A stretch of 57,223 nucleotides of DNA from Actinomycetes bacterium. GTDB lineage: Bacteria; Actinomycetota; Acidimicrobiia; Acidimicrobiales; RAAP-2. The position numbers were made by a program, and so were the translations under genes. Numbering within the stretch: the first letter of the stretch is position 1; each line of letters begins with the position of its first letter. The notes under the pieces are model-generated. The model saw only the letters and a program-made list of their open reading frames with translations, was not told where the DNA came from and ran no database searches. The stretch covers positions 1 through 57,223 of the forward strand of contig JAJZJC010000006.1 of assembly GCA_021810205.1 (NCBI GenBank). The letters run 5' to 3'. Positions 39,502-49,413 of the stretch are shown here, one piece after another.

Positions 39502-39867
39502 TGTGCCGAGGAGCTGCCGTTCCGCACCCGAGCGAGGCACGGTATCGGAGAGCGCAGAGCTGACCATCGTCGCCTGCGAGCTGCGCGCTGGCTCCAGCGG
39601 CGCCGCAAGATCACCGACAAGATCACTTGGTTCTGCCATCTTCGTTGCTCCCTTCCTCCTGGGCGCCGCCGAGCACACCGCTCGGATCTGCGTCGCCAGG
39701 GTCTGGAGCAACGTTGTCGCCTGTCAGGGCCCATCCGGCCCGACCGCGCCTGCTATGTGCATTGCTAGCACCATTCCTGCGGTGATACAAGGCGGACACA
39801 ACATCGGTTCGGTCACTTCATGCGCGCGGCACGAGGTGGGAGCCACAGTGCTCAGAGCCACGTGTCG

Positions 39868-41715
39868 TCAGTCCTTGGCCAAGTGATATGGGATTCGCCC
39901 GACCGCCACGGTGCTCCGGCGGCGCAGCACATCGGCGAGGATCGCGCCGCGCTGGTTCTGCAAGAGCCGGTGCCGCCACTTGCGGGGCTCCACCTCGGGG
40001 ATGAGGACCATCACCTTGCGGTCTCGGACCTCGGCCGAGGCGAGGTACTCGAGCACTGGCACGGCGATGGAGCGGGTGTGCGGGCGCAGGACGACGAGGG
40101 GAACCCCGGGCTGCCATCGGTCCCACGCGGCCTGCAGGGTCGCGGCGCGCTCGTCGTCGAACTGGACGCTGAGCGCCACCACCTCATGTCCGAGCGAGAG
40201 CGCCGTGGCGATCGCGGACTCGGCCATCCGCGACACCGTCGCGACCATCACCACGATCAGACGATCCTCCGGCTGTGGTACCCCCGGCGTCTCACCGAGC
40301 CCGAGCTCGGTACCGACGTCGTCGTAGTAGCGCGCGATGCGAGAGAACAGCACGATCAGCGCGGGGATGGCGATCACGACGACCCAGGCGCCGCCGGTGA
40401 ACTTGGTCACCAAGAAGATGACCGTGGCCACGGCGGTCATCGCCGCGCCGGTGCCATTGAGCGCCGCCCGCGCCCACCAGTAGGGAGGGCGCTCCCGGTG
40501 CCAGTGCCGCACCAGGCCGGTCTGGGAAAGGGTGAAGCCGGTGAACACCCCGATGGCGAAGAGCGGGATGAGCGAGTTCGTGTTGGCGTTCACTGCGATC
40601 AGCAGCACACCCGCCAGCACGGCCAGGACGACCACGCCATAGCGGTAGACCGGACGGTCGGCTCGGAGCCCGAACACGTGGGGCACAAGGTTGTCTCGCG
40701 CCAGAAGGCTTGCCAGCACGGGCAGTCCGCCGAAGGAGGTGTTCGCGGCGAGAGCCAGGATGACCGTGGTCGACAGGTCGACGATGTAGTAGATCGCCCC
40801 CCTGCCAACCGACGCGCCGGTGATCTCGCTCAGGACGGTCTGGCTGGCCTCTGGGGAGATGTGGAAACGCACCGTGAGCAACGCAAGGCCGAGCAGCATC
40901 GTGCCGAGGATGCCCCCAAGCAGCACCTCGGTGCGCATCGCCCGCCTTGCCTGGGGGGCACGGAACGCCGGGACGTCGTTCGCGATGGCCTCTACGCCGG
41001 TGAGCGCGCTGCATCCCGCGGCGAATGCCTTGAGGAGGAGCAGCACCCCGACCGCCGCAGCCACCTTGGGGACGACGGCCGGGTGGATGCCGGCGTTGGC
41101 GGCTGGGTGGGAGCGGAACAGACCGGCCACGATGACGACGTAGATCCCGGCGATGAACACCGCCGTCGGCAAGAGAAAGGTCCGGGCGCTCGTGGCAATG
41201 CCGCGCAGGTTGAGGGCGGTCAAGAGCGCCAGGAACCCGAGGGAGATGGTGAGGCTGTCCGGGCCGAGGGTCGGGAACGCCGACACGAGGGCAGCGACCC
41301 CTGCAGAGATCGACACGGCAACGGTCAAGACGTAGTCGACCACGAGCGATGCGGCGCCAAGACGGCTCGCCCGGGCACCGAGGTTGGCCTTGGAGACCGC
41401 ATAGCAGCCGCCGCCTTCGGGAAAGGCGGCGATGACCTGGCGGTACGAGAAGACGAGGATGACGAGGAGCACGACGATGGCGATCGTGATCGGCTCGATC
41501 TTGGCCAGCGCACCCGCGCCGGCCGTCGCCAGCACCACGAGCATCGCCTCGGGGCCGTAGGCAACCGAGCTGATCGCGTCCAGCGACAGCGCCGGGATGC
41601 CCTCGATGCTCGTGATCTGCCCCCGACCGTCACCCACCTCGCCCGCGACCACCCCGTCACCCACCTCGCCCGCAGCCGCACCGGCACGTTCTCGCCGGTT
41701 CGGCCTGATCGTCAT
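39868..41715 (-). CDS. APC-superfamily permease (KimA-like) with cytosolic C-terminal domain
   Basis: ITSIEGIPALSLDAISSVAYGPEAMLVVLATAGAGA...YRQVIAAFPEGGGCYAVSKANLG...AAGCSALTGVEAIANDVPAFRAPQARRA...; soluble tail LIVVMVATVSRMAESAIATALSLGHEVVALSV. Confidence 0.9.
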   Translation of the reverse strand: MTIRPNRRERAGAAAGEVGDGVVAGEVGDGRGQITSIEGIPALSLDAISSVAYGPEAMLVVLATAGAGALAKIEPITIAIVVLLVILVFSYRQVIAAFPEGGGCYAVSKANLGARASRLGAASLVVDYVLTVAVSISAGVAALVSAFPTLGPDSLTISLGFLALLTALNLRGIATSARTFLLPTAVFIAGIYVVIVAGLFRSHPAANAGIHPAVVPKVAAAVGVLLLLKAFAAGCSALTGVEAIANDVPAFRAPQARRAMRTEVLLGGILGTMLLGLALLTVRFHISPEASQTVLSEITGASVGRGAIYYIVDLSTTVILALAANTSFGGLPVLASLLARDNLVPHVFGLRADRPVYRYGVVVLAVLAGVLLIAVNANTNSLIPLFAIGVFTGFTLSQTGLVRHWHRERPPYWWARAALNGTGAAMTAVATVIFLVTKFTGGAWVVVIAIPALIVLFSRIARYYDDVGTELGLGETPGVPQPEDRLIVVMVATVSRMAESAIATALSLGHEVVALSVQFDDERAATLQAAWDRWQPGVPLVVLRPHTRSIAVPVLEYLASAEVRDRKVMVLIPEVEPRKWRHRLLQNQRGAILADVLRRRSTVAVGRIPYHLAKD

Positions 41716-41857
41716 CGCTGAGCCCGCGGCGCATCCCGCGTCACGGCAGCGAGCATGACGAGATGAGACCGCACCGGGTGATCCTGGCATGACCCGCGGG
41801 CCAAGTCGTGGTCAGCCGCGGCCCGACGCTTTGCGCAGTCGACTCAGGCGCAGCTGG

Positions 41858-42136
41858 TCACGAGAGCTGGCCGGTCAGCTCGTGGAGGTAACACCAGCTC
41901 CAGGTGTCACCCGGCATGACCGAGCGCATGACCGGGTGGCGCGTCTGGTGGTAGTGCTTGGTGGCATGCGTTCCCGGTGAGGAGTCACAGCAGCCGACAT
42001 GGCCGCAGTCGAGGCATTCTCGCAGCGCCACCCAGCTGGTCCCTTCGGCCAGGCACTCCTCGCAGGCGTCCGGGGTCCGCGGTGGGGGGAAGTCCACCAC
42101 TCGCAGCGCCTCGAGATGTTCGCAGGGTTCAGCCAC
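41858..42136 (-). CDS. UBP-type zinc finger domain protein
   Basis: CEHLEAL...CEECLAEGTSWVALRECLDCGHVGCCDSSPGTHATKHYHQTRHPVMRSVMPGDTWSWCYLHEL. Confidence 0.9.
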   Translation of the reverse strand: MAEPCEHLEALRVVDFPPPRTPDACEECLAEGTSWVALRECLDCGHVGCCDSSPGTHATKHYHQTRHPVMRSVMPGDTWSWCYLHELTGQLS

Positions 42137-42256
42137 GTTCAGCTCCGCGGTCGATCATGTGGCCGTCGAGCACCCGGGTCGGCGCAGGGCTCCGACATCG
42201 ATCACGTCCATTCCCCGTGCCTCGACGAGCAACACATGGTCTGCTCGGGCTGCTCG

Positions 42257-42877
42257 TCATCTGAGGAGATGAGCACCTGGAGCCTCTGGTCGTCCACCTC
42301 CCCGTCCAAGCAGACCACCACCGGCGGGGCGAAGGAGGTCGTGACCGAGCCGTCTCGGATCGCTGGGCGTCGCCGGTTCGGTGGTGGCGTGCCCGGCGGT
42401 CGCCACCCCGTGCCAGCGTTCCATCTCCCCGGCCAGGTCGAGATGGTCGGTGGGAGCGGAGCTCTCGTAGACACCCCAGTGGTCTCGCGGCAGCATCCAC
42501 ATCAGCTCGAACTCGTTGCCGTCGGGATCGGCGCCATAGACGCTCTTGGTGGCACCGTGGCTGGACTCACCGGTGTAGGCACCGGCGTCGAGGAGCGTCC
42601 GGCGGGCGGCGGCGAGCTCGTCGACGGTGTCGAGCTGCCAGGCCAGGTGGTACAGGCCGATGGCGCCGCGCCGCTTGGGGCCGCCCGCGGTTCCGACACC
42701 GAACAGCCCGAGATCGTGGTGGTTCCCCGATCGGGGGAGCCGCAGGAACGCGGCGTTGGCACGGGGTTCGCGGGCAATGGCCTCCATCCCGAACACCTCG
42801 GTATAGAAGCGGACCGAGCGCTCGAGGTCGGAGACGAAGAGCACCGCGTGGTTGAGGCGTACAGGCGATACAGCCAT
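42257..42877 (-). CDS. VOC-family (glyoxalase/extradiol-dioxygenase fold) protein
   Basis: LNHAVLFVSDLERSVRFYTEVFGMEAIA...LYHLAWQLDTVDELAAARRTLLDAGAYTGESSHGATKSVYGADPDGNEFELMW. Confidence 0.9.
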   Translation of the reverse strand: MAVSPVRLNHAVLFVSDLERSVRFYTEVFGMEAIAREPRANAAFLRLPRSGNHHDLGLFGVGTAGGPKRRGAIGLYHLAWQLDTVDELAAARRTLLDAGAYTGESSHGATKSVYGADPDGNEFELMWMLPRDHWGVYESSAPTDHLDLAGEMERWHGVATAGHATTEPATPSDPRRLGHDLLRPAGGGLLGRGGGRPEAPGAHLLR

Positions 42878-42974
42878 TGGGGTTCCTTCGGACAGGCCCG
42901 GGGCGGGATCGGATCCCGCCCCGGGCTCAGGTGAACGGTCTTGACGTGGCGAGCGGTACCCGCTCGGCGCTCGC

Positions 42975-43541
42975 TCAGGCGGCCTCGGCGCTGCGGATGG
43001 CGGACACCTCGAACTCCAAGGTGACGTTCTCGCTCACGAGCACGCCGCCGGCTTCGAGCGCTGCATTCCAGTTGACGCCCCAGTCCTTGCGGTTGACCGT
43101 CGTCGTTCCTTCGAAGCCGATCCGCTGGTTGCCGTAGGGGTCCACCGCGCTGCCGGTGTACTCGAAGTCGACGGTGACGGGGCGGGTGACCCCCTTGATG
43201 GTCAGGTCACCGGTGACCCGGAAGCGAACGTCACCGGTCTGCTCGACGCTGGTCGAGGAGAAGGAGATCTCCGGGTAGGTGTCCATGTCGAAGAAGTCGT
43301 TCGAGCGCAGATGGGCATCGCGATCCGCGTTGCGGGTGTCGATGCTCGCCGCCTTGATCGAAAGAGCCAGCTTCGAGTCCGCCGGGTTGGCGGCATCGAA
43401 GTAGCCGGAGCCGTCGAACTCGTTGAACGAGCCGCGCACCTTGGTGACCATGGCATGGCGGGCGACGAAGCCGATCCGGCTGTGGGCGGGGTCGATGGTG
43501 TAGGTGCCAGTCAGGGTGGCGGGGATGGTCGGGGTGCTCAT
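42975..43541 (-). CDS. YceI-family protein
   Basis: GTYTIDPAHSRIGFVARHAMVTKVRGSFNEFDGSGYFD...VTGDLTIKGVTRPVTVDFEYTG. Confidence 0.95.
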   Translation of the reverse strand: MSTPTIPATLTGTYTIDPAHSRIGFVARHAMVTKVRGSFNEFDGSGYFDAANPADSKLALSIKAASIDTRNADRDAHLRSNDFFDMDTYPEISFSSTSVEQTGDVRFRVTGDLTIKGVTRPVTVDFEYTGSAVDPYGNQRIGFEGTTTVNRKDWGVNWNAALEAGGVLVSENVTLEFEVSAIRSAEAA

Positions 43542-43567
43542 GGGGCTGCTCCTTCATGTAGTGGACG

Positions 43568-43579
43568 TGTCGTACAACA
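43568..43579. promoter_or_regulatory. Candidate MarR operator palindrome TGTCGTACAACA
   Basis: 12-bp palindrome with one mismatched pair in the yceI/marR divergent gap. Confidence 0.4.
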
Positions 43580-43619
43580 TGGATGACAGATCAACTATTC
43601 CGGCCCATAGACTCGAGCC

Positions 43620-44129
43620 ATGAGCGAGGTCCGATGGCTCGACGAGCACGAGCAACGAGCATGGAGGGCGCTGCAGTTCATGCATCTGCGTCTCAGCGGC
43701 CGCCTGGCCGCCGACCTGGCTGCCACCTCCGAACTGTCCTACCCCGACTACCTGGTGCTCGTCGCCCTCTCCGACCAGCCCGACGGCCGCGCCCGGCTGT
43801 TCGAACTGGCCGAGGTCCTCGGCTGGGAGAAGAGCCGGCTCTCCCACCAGGTCACCCGCATGACCGGGCGGGGCCTGGTGAAAAAGGAGCGCTGCGACGG
43901 CGACCGCCGCGGCGCCTTCGTCGTGGTCACCGCACCGGGCCACAAGGCGATCGAGGCGGCCGCACCCCACCATGTGGCGCTGGTGCGCCGCTTGTTCATC
44001 GAGCCGCTCACCCCCGGCGAGCTCGACGCCATCACCACCGCCGCCGAAAAGGTCCTCGCCGTGCTCGCCGCAGAGAGACTCGGCGGCGGTCATGATGGTG
44101 CTCGTCGGGAGGAACGTCCCGCTGGATGA
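43620..44129 (+). CDS. MarR-family transcriptional regulator
   Basis: LSYPDYLVLVALSDQPDGRARLFELAEVLGWEKSRLSHQVTRMTGRGLVKKERCDGDRRGAFVVVTAPG. Confidence 0.93.
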   Translation: MSEVRWLDEHEQRAWRALQFMHLRLSGRLAADLAATSELSYPDYLVLVALSDQPDGRARLFELAEVLGWEKSRLSHQVTRMTGRGLVKKERCDGDRRGAFVVVTAPGHKAIEAAAPHHVALVRRLFIEPLTPGELDAITTAAEKVLAVLAAERLGGGHDGARREERPAG

Positions 44130-44136
44130 CGTGCAG

Positions 44137-44201
44137 TCGGCGATGCCAGAGTCGGTGATGCCAGAGTCGGTGATGCCAGAGACGGTGATGCCAGAGACGG
44201 T
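44137..44201. repeat. 15-bp tandem repeat (WCGGTGATGCCAGAG) x4
   Basis: Direct reading between marR and pirin genes. Confidence 0.88.
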
Positions 44202-44258
44202 GGCGAGAGGCGGCCGGGCCGTGATCCATCGGGTCCTTGCCTCCCCGACCGAGCGCCG

Positions 44259-45191
44259 ATGAGCGGCCCGGTGACCAGCGCGGACGCAACGGCCGAGCCG
44301 CGGCGCGCCGCTCCCGAGGCCTGGGCGCTCGAGATCACCCACAGCCGGGAGAGCCGGGTCGGCGCCATCGGGGTACGCCGTGCGCTGCCCCGGCGGGGGC
44401 GGCGCACGGTCGGCCCGTGGTGCTTCGTCGACCACATGGGGCCGGCGCTCGTCAGCCCGGGGCGCGGCATGGACGTCGCCCCACACCCCCACGTCGGCTT
44501 GCAGACCGTCACCTGGCTCGTCGAGGGCGAGGCGCTGCACCGTGACTCGCTCGGCAGCGAGCAGGTCATCGCGCCCGGCCAGCTCAACTTGATGACCGCC
44601 GGGTGGGGCGTCGCCCACTCCGAGGAGGGCACCGGCACCTACGGCGGCAACCTGCACGGCGTGCAGCTGTGGATCGCCCAGCCCTCAGCCACCAGAGACG
44701 GGCCGGCTGCCTTCGAGCACCACCGCGAGCTTCCCCGCCGCGACCTCGACGCCGCGGTGGCGACCGTGCTCGTCGGCGACCTCGACGGCACCACCTCGCC
44801 GGCACGGCGCGACACCGACCACCTCGGGGTCGATCTCGCCCTTCGGGGAGGAACGACGACGGTGCCACTGCGGACCGACTTCGAGCACGCCCTCGTCACC
44901 CTCCTCGGCGCAGCCCACCTCGACGGCCAGATCATCGAGCCGGGACATCTGGCCTACCTCGGCACCGCCCGGGCCGAGATCTCCCTGGCGGCCAAAGAGC
45001 AGACGCGGGTACTGCTGCTCGGTGGCGTGCCCTTCGACGACGAGGTGCTCATGTGGTGGAACTTCGTCGCCCGGACCCGCGCCGAGATCGTCGAGGCACA
45101 CCGCGCCTGGATGGCCGCCGACGAGCGGTTCGGGCGAGTCGACTCGCCCCTCCCCCGCATCGAGGTGGGGCCGCCGCCGTGGAGCCTCTGA
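44259..45191 (+). CDS. Pirin-family protein
   Basis: VGPWCFVDHMGPALVSPGRGMDVAPHPHVGLQTVTWLVEGEALHRDSLGSEQVIAPGQLNLMTAGWGVAHSEE. Confidence 0.93.
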   Translation: MSGPVTSADATAEPRRAAPEAWALEITHSRESRVGAIGVRRALPRRGRRTVGPWCFVDHMGPALVSPGRGMDVAPHPHVGLQTVTWLVEGEALHRDSLGSEQVIAPGQLNLMTAGWGVAHSEEGTGTYGGNLHGVQLWIAQPSATRDGPAAFEHHRELPRRDLDAAVATVLVGDLDGTTSPARRDTDHLGVDLALRGGTTTVPLRTDFEHALVTLLGAAHLDGQIIEPGHLAYLGTARAEISLAAKEQTRVLLLGGVPFDDEVLMWWNFVARTRAEIVEAHRAWMAADERFGRVDSPLPRIEVGPPPWSL

Positions 45192-45335
45192 CACCGCCGA
45201 GTGCGGGTCTGCCGCCTCGAGGCGGCCACCGTTCGCGCGACGTCGTCGCCAGCTCGCTGCCGGCGAGGCCATGACGCCGAGGCGGTCCGACGCACCGGCT
45301 CCCCGGTGGCGAGGCTGGACCGGCGCCGGCACCGC

Positions 45336-47597
45336 ATGGGACTGGCGGACCCGGTGAGCGAGTGGTCTGCCAGCTGGACGCGCCCGATCCACGACGCGAT
45401 CCACGTGGACCGCTCCAAGCTGGCCTTGGTGCCCGCGGCGCGCTGTGCGCTGGGCATCGCCGTCCCGCTGGTCGTCGGCGACCTCTCCGGCCACCTTCTG
45501 GTCGGGGTGGGAGGTGCGATCGGCGCGCTGACCACGGGGATGGCGTCGCTACAGGGCACCTATCGCAGCCGGGTGAAGATCATGGCGTTCGCGGCGGCAG
45601 CCTTCGCCGTGTCGGCCTTCGTCGGAGCGACCGTCGGCCACCTGGAGGGCCCCGACATCGCGGTCACCGCCGTGTGGGGGATCGCCGCCGGGCTGCTGGT
45701 GATGTTCGGAGAGGCACCGGGCGTGGTCGGCCTCCAGGCCGTCGTCGGCCTGGTCGTCTTCTCCCAATTCTCCTTCACCCCCGAGCAGGCCGCGCTCAAT
45801 GCGCTGTGGGCGCTGTGCGGCGGCGCGCTCCAGATCGTCCTCGTGGCCGTGACCTGGCCCCTCCAGCGCTTCCCGGTAGAGCGTGCTGCGTCGAGCGACG
45901 CCTACCGGCAGCTGGCCGCCCACCTCCGCTCGCTTGCCAGTGACCCGTCGGCCCTCCTCGATCCCGGCGTCCTCGACACGCTGCGGTCCGCACTCGTCGA
46001 GACCCAGCCCTGGGGCGACCGGGCCGCCGCCGCCGCCTACCGGGCGCTGGCCGACGAGGCGGAGCGGATCCGCCTCGAGGTGGCCGGCATCGCCCGGGCT
46101 CGGGCCCGGCTCTCCCACGCCTCAACGATCGCGACGCCCACGGGCCGGGCCGGCGCGCTCGACGCTGCCAGCTACCTGGAGCGCGCCATCATCGCCTCAG
46201 CCGACGTGCTGGCCGGCGTCGCCGCCGCCCTTCACGACGGGCGCAGCGTCGTCGCCGACCCTGAGGACCGCGAGCAATTTCGAGCCGCCATCGAGCACCT
46301 CCGCTCGCTGGCCGAGTCGGGCGACCCTTCGGTGCGCGCCAACCTCACCCATGCCGTCGGAGCCCTGACGGCACTGGCGGGCCAGCTTCGGTCAGTGACC
46401 CAGCTGACGGCGGTGGCCGCCGGCAACCAGCCGGTCGCACAGGGAACCACCGCCTCGGCTACGGGCCACCCTGTGCGACGCCGGTCGCGGCCGTCTCCGC
46501 TCGCCGGCACGAAACTGAGCCGGCTCGAGTCGGTGCGCGCCAACCTCACCCTCACCTCCGAGGTCTTCCGTCACGCCCTCCGGGTCGGTGTCACCCTGGC
46601 GGTGGCCGTCGCCATCTCCCACCTGTTCCCACTGGGTCATGGCTACTGGCTCCCGATGACCGCCATGATCGTCCTCAAGCCCGACTTCGCCGCCACCTTG
46701 AGCCGAGGGCTGGCTCGCAGCGTCGGCACCCTGCTCGGTGCCGGGCTCGTCACGCTGTTGCTGGCCGCACTGGCGCCGTCGCCGGCCGGCCTGATCGTGC
46801 TCACCGTGGCGCTGTATGCCATCAGCATCGCCGTGCTTCGCGCCAATTACGTCATCTACAGCGTCGGCATCGCGTCGCTCGTCGTCGTCCTGCTCGCCTT
46901 CACCGGTTCCCCGGCACCCTCCCTCGCCGCCGACCGGGCCTTCTACACCCTGCTCGGTGCCGCCCTGGCCTTGGCGGCCTACGCCGCCTGGCCGACCTGG
47001 GAGCGCACCCGCGTCGTCGATCGCCTGGCCGACCTCGTCGAGATCGATGGTCGCTACGGCGCCGCGCTTCTCCAGGCGTGGGCCGACCCGGCCAGTGCCG
47101 ATCGGACGGCACTCCAGCGGCTGCGGCTGACGGCGCGCCTCGCACGCTCCAACGCCGAAGCATCCGTCGACCGCTGGATGAGCGAGCCGGCCGGTCGCCC
47201 AACGACGTCGCCGAACGCGCTCGACCCCCAGACGGCGCAAGGCATCCTCGCCGCAGTGCGCCGCTACATCTGGGGCGCGCTCGTCCTGCACGGACAGCTT
47301 CCGAGCACCGGTCCGACCCGACCCGACCTCCACCGTCTCGGCGTCGAGGCCGAAGAAGCCATGGCCGCAGTGGTCGGTATGCTGCGGACCGGGTCTGCCC
47401 CGACGGACTACCCCCCGTTGCGAGCCACCCAGGTCGCGCTCGCCGCCAATCTGATGCGCGCCTCCAACCACGCCGCCGATCCGACGCCGACGGCCGTGGA
47501 CATGGTGGTCCTGAGCGAGACCGACCTCATGGTCAACGCGGTCGACACCCTCGCCCACCTCGTCGGTGTCGGTCCCCGATCGCCCGCAGACTCCTGA
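45336..47597 (+). CDS. FUSC-family membrane protein
   Basis: Two multi-TM blocks (ARCALGIAVPLVVGDLSGHLLVGVGGAIGALTTGMASLQGTYRSR; FRHALRVGVTLAVAVAISHLFPLGHGYWLPMTAMIVLKPDFAATLSRGLARSVGTLLGA). Confidence 0.9.
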   Translation: MGLADPVSEWSASWTRPIHDAIHVDRSKLALVPAARCALGIAVPLVVGDLSGHLLVGVGGAIGALTTGMASLQGTYRSRVKIMAFAAAAFAVSAFVGATVGHLEGPDIAVTAVWGIAAGLLVMFGEAPGVVGLQAVVGLVVFSQFSFTPEQAALNALWALCGGALQIVLVAVTWPLQRFPVERAASSDAYRQLAAHLRSLASDPSALLDPGVLDTLRSALVETQPWGDRAAAAAYRALADEAERIRLEVAGIARARARLSHASTIATPTGRAGALDAASYLERAIIASADVLAGVAAALHDGRSVVADPEDREQFRAAIEHLRSLAESGDPSVRANLTHAVGALTALAGQLRSVTQLTAVAAGNQPVAQGTTASATGHPVRRRSRPSPLAGTKLSRLESVRANLTLTSEVFRHALRVGVTLAVAVAISHLFPLGHGYWLPMTAMIVLKPDFAATLSRGLARSVGTLLGAGLVTLLLAALAPSPAGLIVLTVALYAISIAVLRANYVIYSVGIASLVVVLLAFTGSPAPSLAADRAFYTLLGAALALAAYAAWPTWERTRVVDRLADLVEIDGRYGAALLQAWADPASADRTALQRLRLTARLARSNAEASVDRWMSEPAGRPTTSPNALDPQTAQGILAAVRRYIWGALVLHGQLPSTGPTRPDLHRLGVEAEEAMAAVVGMLRTGSAPTDYPPLRATQVALAANLMRASNHAADPTPTAVDMVVLSETDLMVNAVDTLAHLVGVGPRSPADS

Positions 47598-47861
47598 CGC
47601 CGGGAGTCCGAGGCGAGTCGGACCGGGACCTTCTCGCACGCGACAGTGATGGCCACCGTCGGGGATCGGGAGTCGGCGATCAGGAAACGAGATGGGACGC
47701 GAGATGCACCATCACCGCGTGCTCGTAGAGAGGGTGCACGCCCTCGAGATCGAACGGACCGACAGTCGCGAGCTCCGAGATCTACGCCAGCCCGTCGTCA
47801 GCGGGACAGCCGGGTGCGCCGAAGAGCTCCTCCGATCGATTGCTCTGCGGGGTGGCGCAGC

Positions 47862-49319
47862 TCACTGCAGCAGGTACGACCAGCGATCGAGGGCAGCGCG
47901 GCGCTGGTTCATCGGCGGCACGTTCACCGGTGGGAACTGGTCCCGCCATTCCCAAGGACGGGTGGCGTCGATGAGCGCGCGCGAGTTGGTGAAGTCCCCG
48001 GCGGCCCGCTGCTCGGGCGTAAGGCGCGGGTCGAGAGGCGTGCTCCACGCCCGGCGGACGAAGTCGATGGAGGTCGCCGGGTCCGAGCGCGTGCACACTG
48101 CCCAGATGACCTCTTCGAGGTTCGACGGATCGATGTCCTCGTCGACCACCACCACGTACTTGCCGGCGTACGCACCAGTGTGGCACTGGGAGGCGACGTG
48201 GAGCACCTGGTGGGCGTGGCCGGGGTAGCGCTGGCGGATGGAGACCACCGTGAACATGCGGCTGCCGCCGGCCTCGTGCTGCCAACAGGCCACGACGTCG
48301 GGAACTCCTGCCTTGGCGATCTCCTCGTACAAGAGGGCGGAACGCAGCGGAGCACGATAACGCCCGAGCTCGTCGGGTGGACGCCCCGGAGGGCATCCCA
48401 AGATGATGGGGTCGCTGCGGTGGTACACGGCTTCGACGTGGAGTACCGGCTCTTCGCGCTCGCCCGAGGCGTAGTACCCGGTCCACTCGCCGAAGGGTCC
48501 CTCCGGCAGGACTTCTTCGGTGCTGGCATACCCCTCCACCACGATCTCGGCGTTGGCGGGGAAGGGAAGTCCGGTGATCGGCCCCTCGATGGTCGGCACT
48601 GGCTCACCAAGGATGCCGCCCACCCAGTCGTACTCGGTGAGGCCGTAGGGGATCTCGTTGCTCGCCGCCAGGAAGAGCAGGGGGTGCGAGCCGAACACCA
48701 TCACCACCGGGCATCTCTCAGCGCGCTCGAAGTACTTCTGGCGGTGGATCCGCCCGTGCTTGCCGGGCGAGATGTAGTAGCCCAGCCGTCGTGCGTCGTG
48801 GACCATGACGCGGTAGGTGCCGACATTGACCCAGCCGTCGTCGGGATCCCGCGTGACGTCGTAGGAACCGGTGCCAAGGTATCGGCCTCCGTCACCGGGG
48901 TGCCACAGCGGTGCAGGGAAGACCGTGACGTCGACGTCGTCGCCGCGTCGCACGTTCTCCATCACCGGACCGTCCGTGACCCGGGTGGCGGCCAAAGGAT
49001 CGCTGCCGAGGATGCGTTCTCGCCACACGTCGGACAGCTGGAGCTTGGTGAGACCCAGCGGCGCGTTGATGGCGAGCGCCATGCGGTCCACCGTGCCCAG
49101 GCCATTGACGAGCACCCGGTAACCCTTTTGGTAGCCGGGGATGTCGTCGAACAGGACGGCCGGCGCCCCTTCGGTGTGCTGGAGAAGGTCGGCGGCATCG
49201 CCGATCTCCTGCTCGGCCGAAGCTCCCGTGACGTGGCGCAGCTGGCCCGTCCCGTCGACCCGTTCCAGCCACGACCGCAGGTCGTAGGTCGCAGAGCGCT
49301 TCTCTTCCTTGTCGCCCAT
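47862..49319 (-). CDS. UbiD-family decarboxylase (copy 1)
   Basis: APAVLFDDIPGYQKGYRVLVN..., VFPAPLWHPGDGGRYLGTG, NVGTYRVMVHDARRLGYYISPGKHGRIH, EGPFGEWTGYY catalytic segment, DPIILG. Confidence 0.95.
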   Translation of the reverse strand: MGDKEEKRSATYDLRSWLERVDGTGQLRHVTGASAEQEIGDAADLLQHTEGAPAVLFDDIPGYQKGYRVLVNGLGTVDRMALAINAPLGLTKLQLSDVWRERILGSDPLAATRVTDGPVMENVRRGDDVDVTVFPAPLWHPGDGGRYLGTGSYDVTRDPDDGWVNVGTYRVMVHDARRLGYYISPGKHGRIHRQKYFERAERCPVVMVFGSHPLLFLAASNEIPYGLTEYDWVGGILGEPVPTIEGPITGLPFPANAEIVVEGYASTEEVLPEGPFGEWTGYYASGEREEPVLHVEAVYHRSDPIILGCPPGRPPDELGRYRAPLRSALLYEEIAKAGVPDVVACWQHEAGGSRMFTVVSIRQRYPGHAHQVLHVASQCHTGAYAGKYVVVVDEDIDPSNLEEVIWAVCTRSDPATSIDFVRRAWSTPLDPRLTPEQRAAGDFTNSRALIDATRPWEWRDQFPPVNVPPMNQRRAALDRWSYLLQ

Positions 49320-49413
49320 GTGCGGCGGCTCCTCTCCTTCGTGTGTCCGTCGTGCCCTCATGGGCGCGACGGTCGGCGGTTCTCCAGCGCCGCGGCGCGA
49401 CGCGTCCCCCAGC

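Noticed and set aside
39820-41721. 633-aa plus-strand ORF
   Set aside because: Antisense of the APC permease; composition typical of shadow ORFs.
42202-42474. Possible frameshift at the VOC gene 3' end (alternative frame reads VTTSFAPPVVVCLDGEVDDQRLQVLISSDDEQ)
   Set aside because: Core VOC domain is complete before this point; cannot distinguish a frameshift from a shadow frame without homologue alignment.
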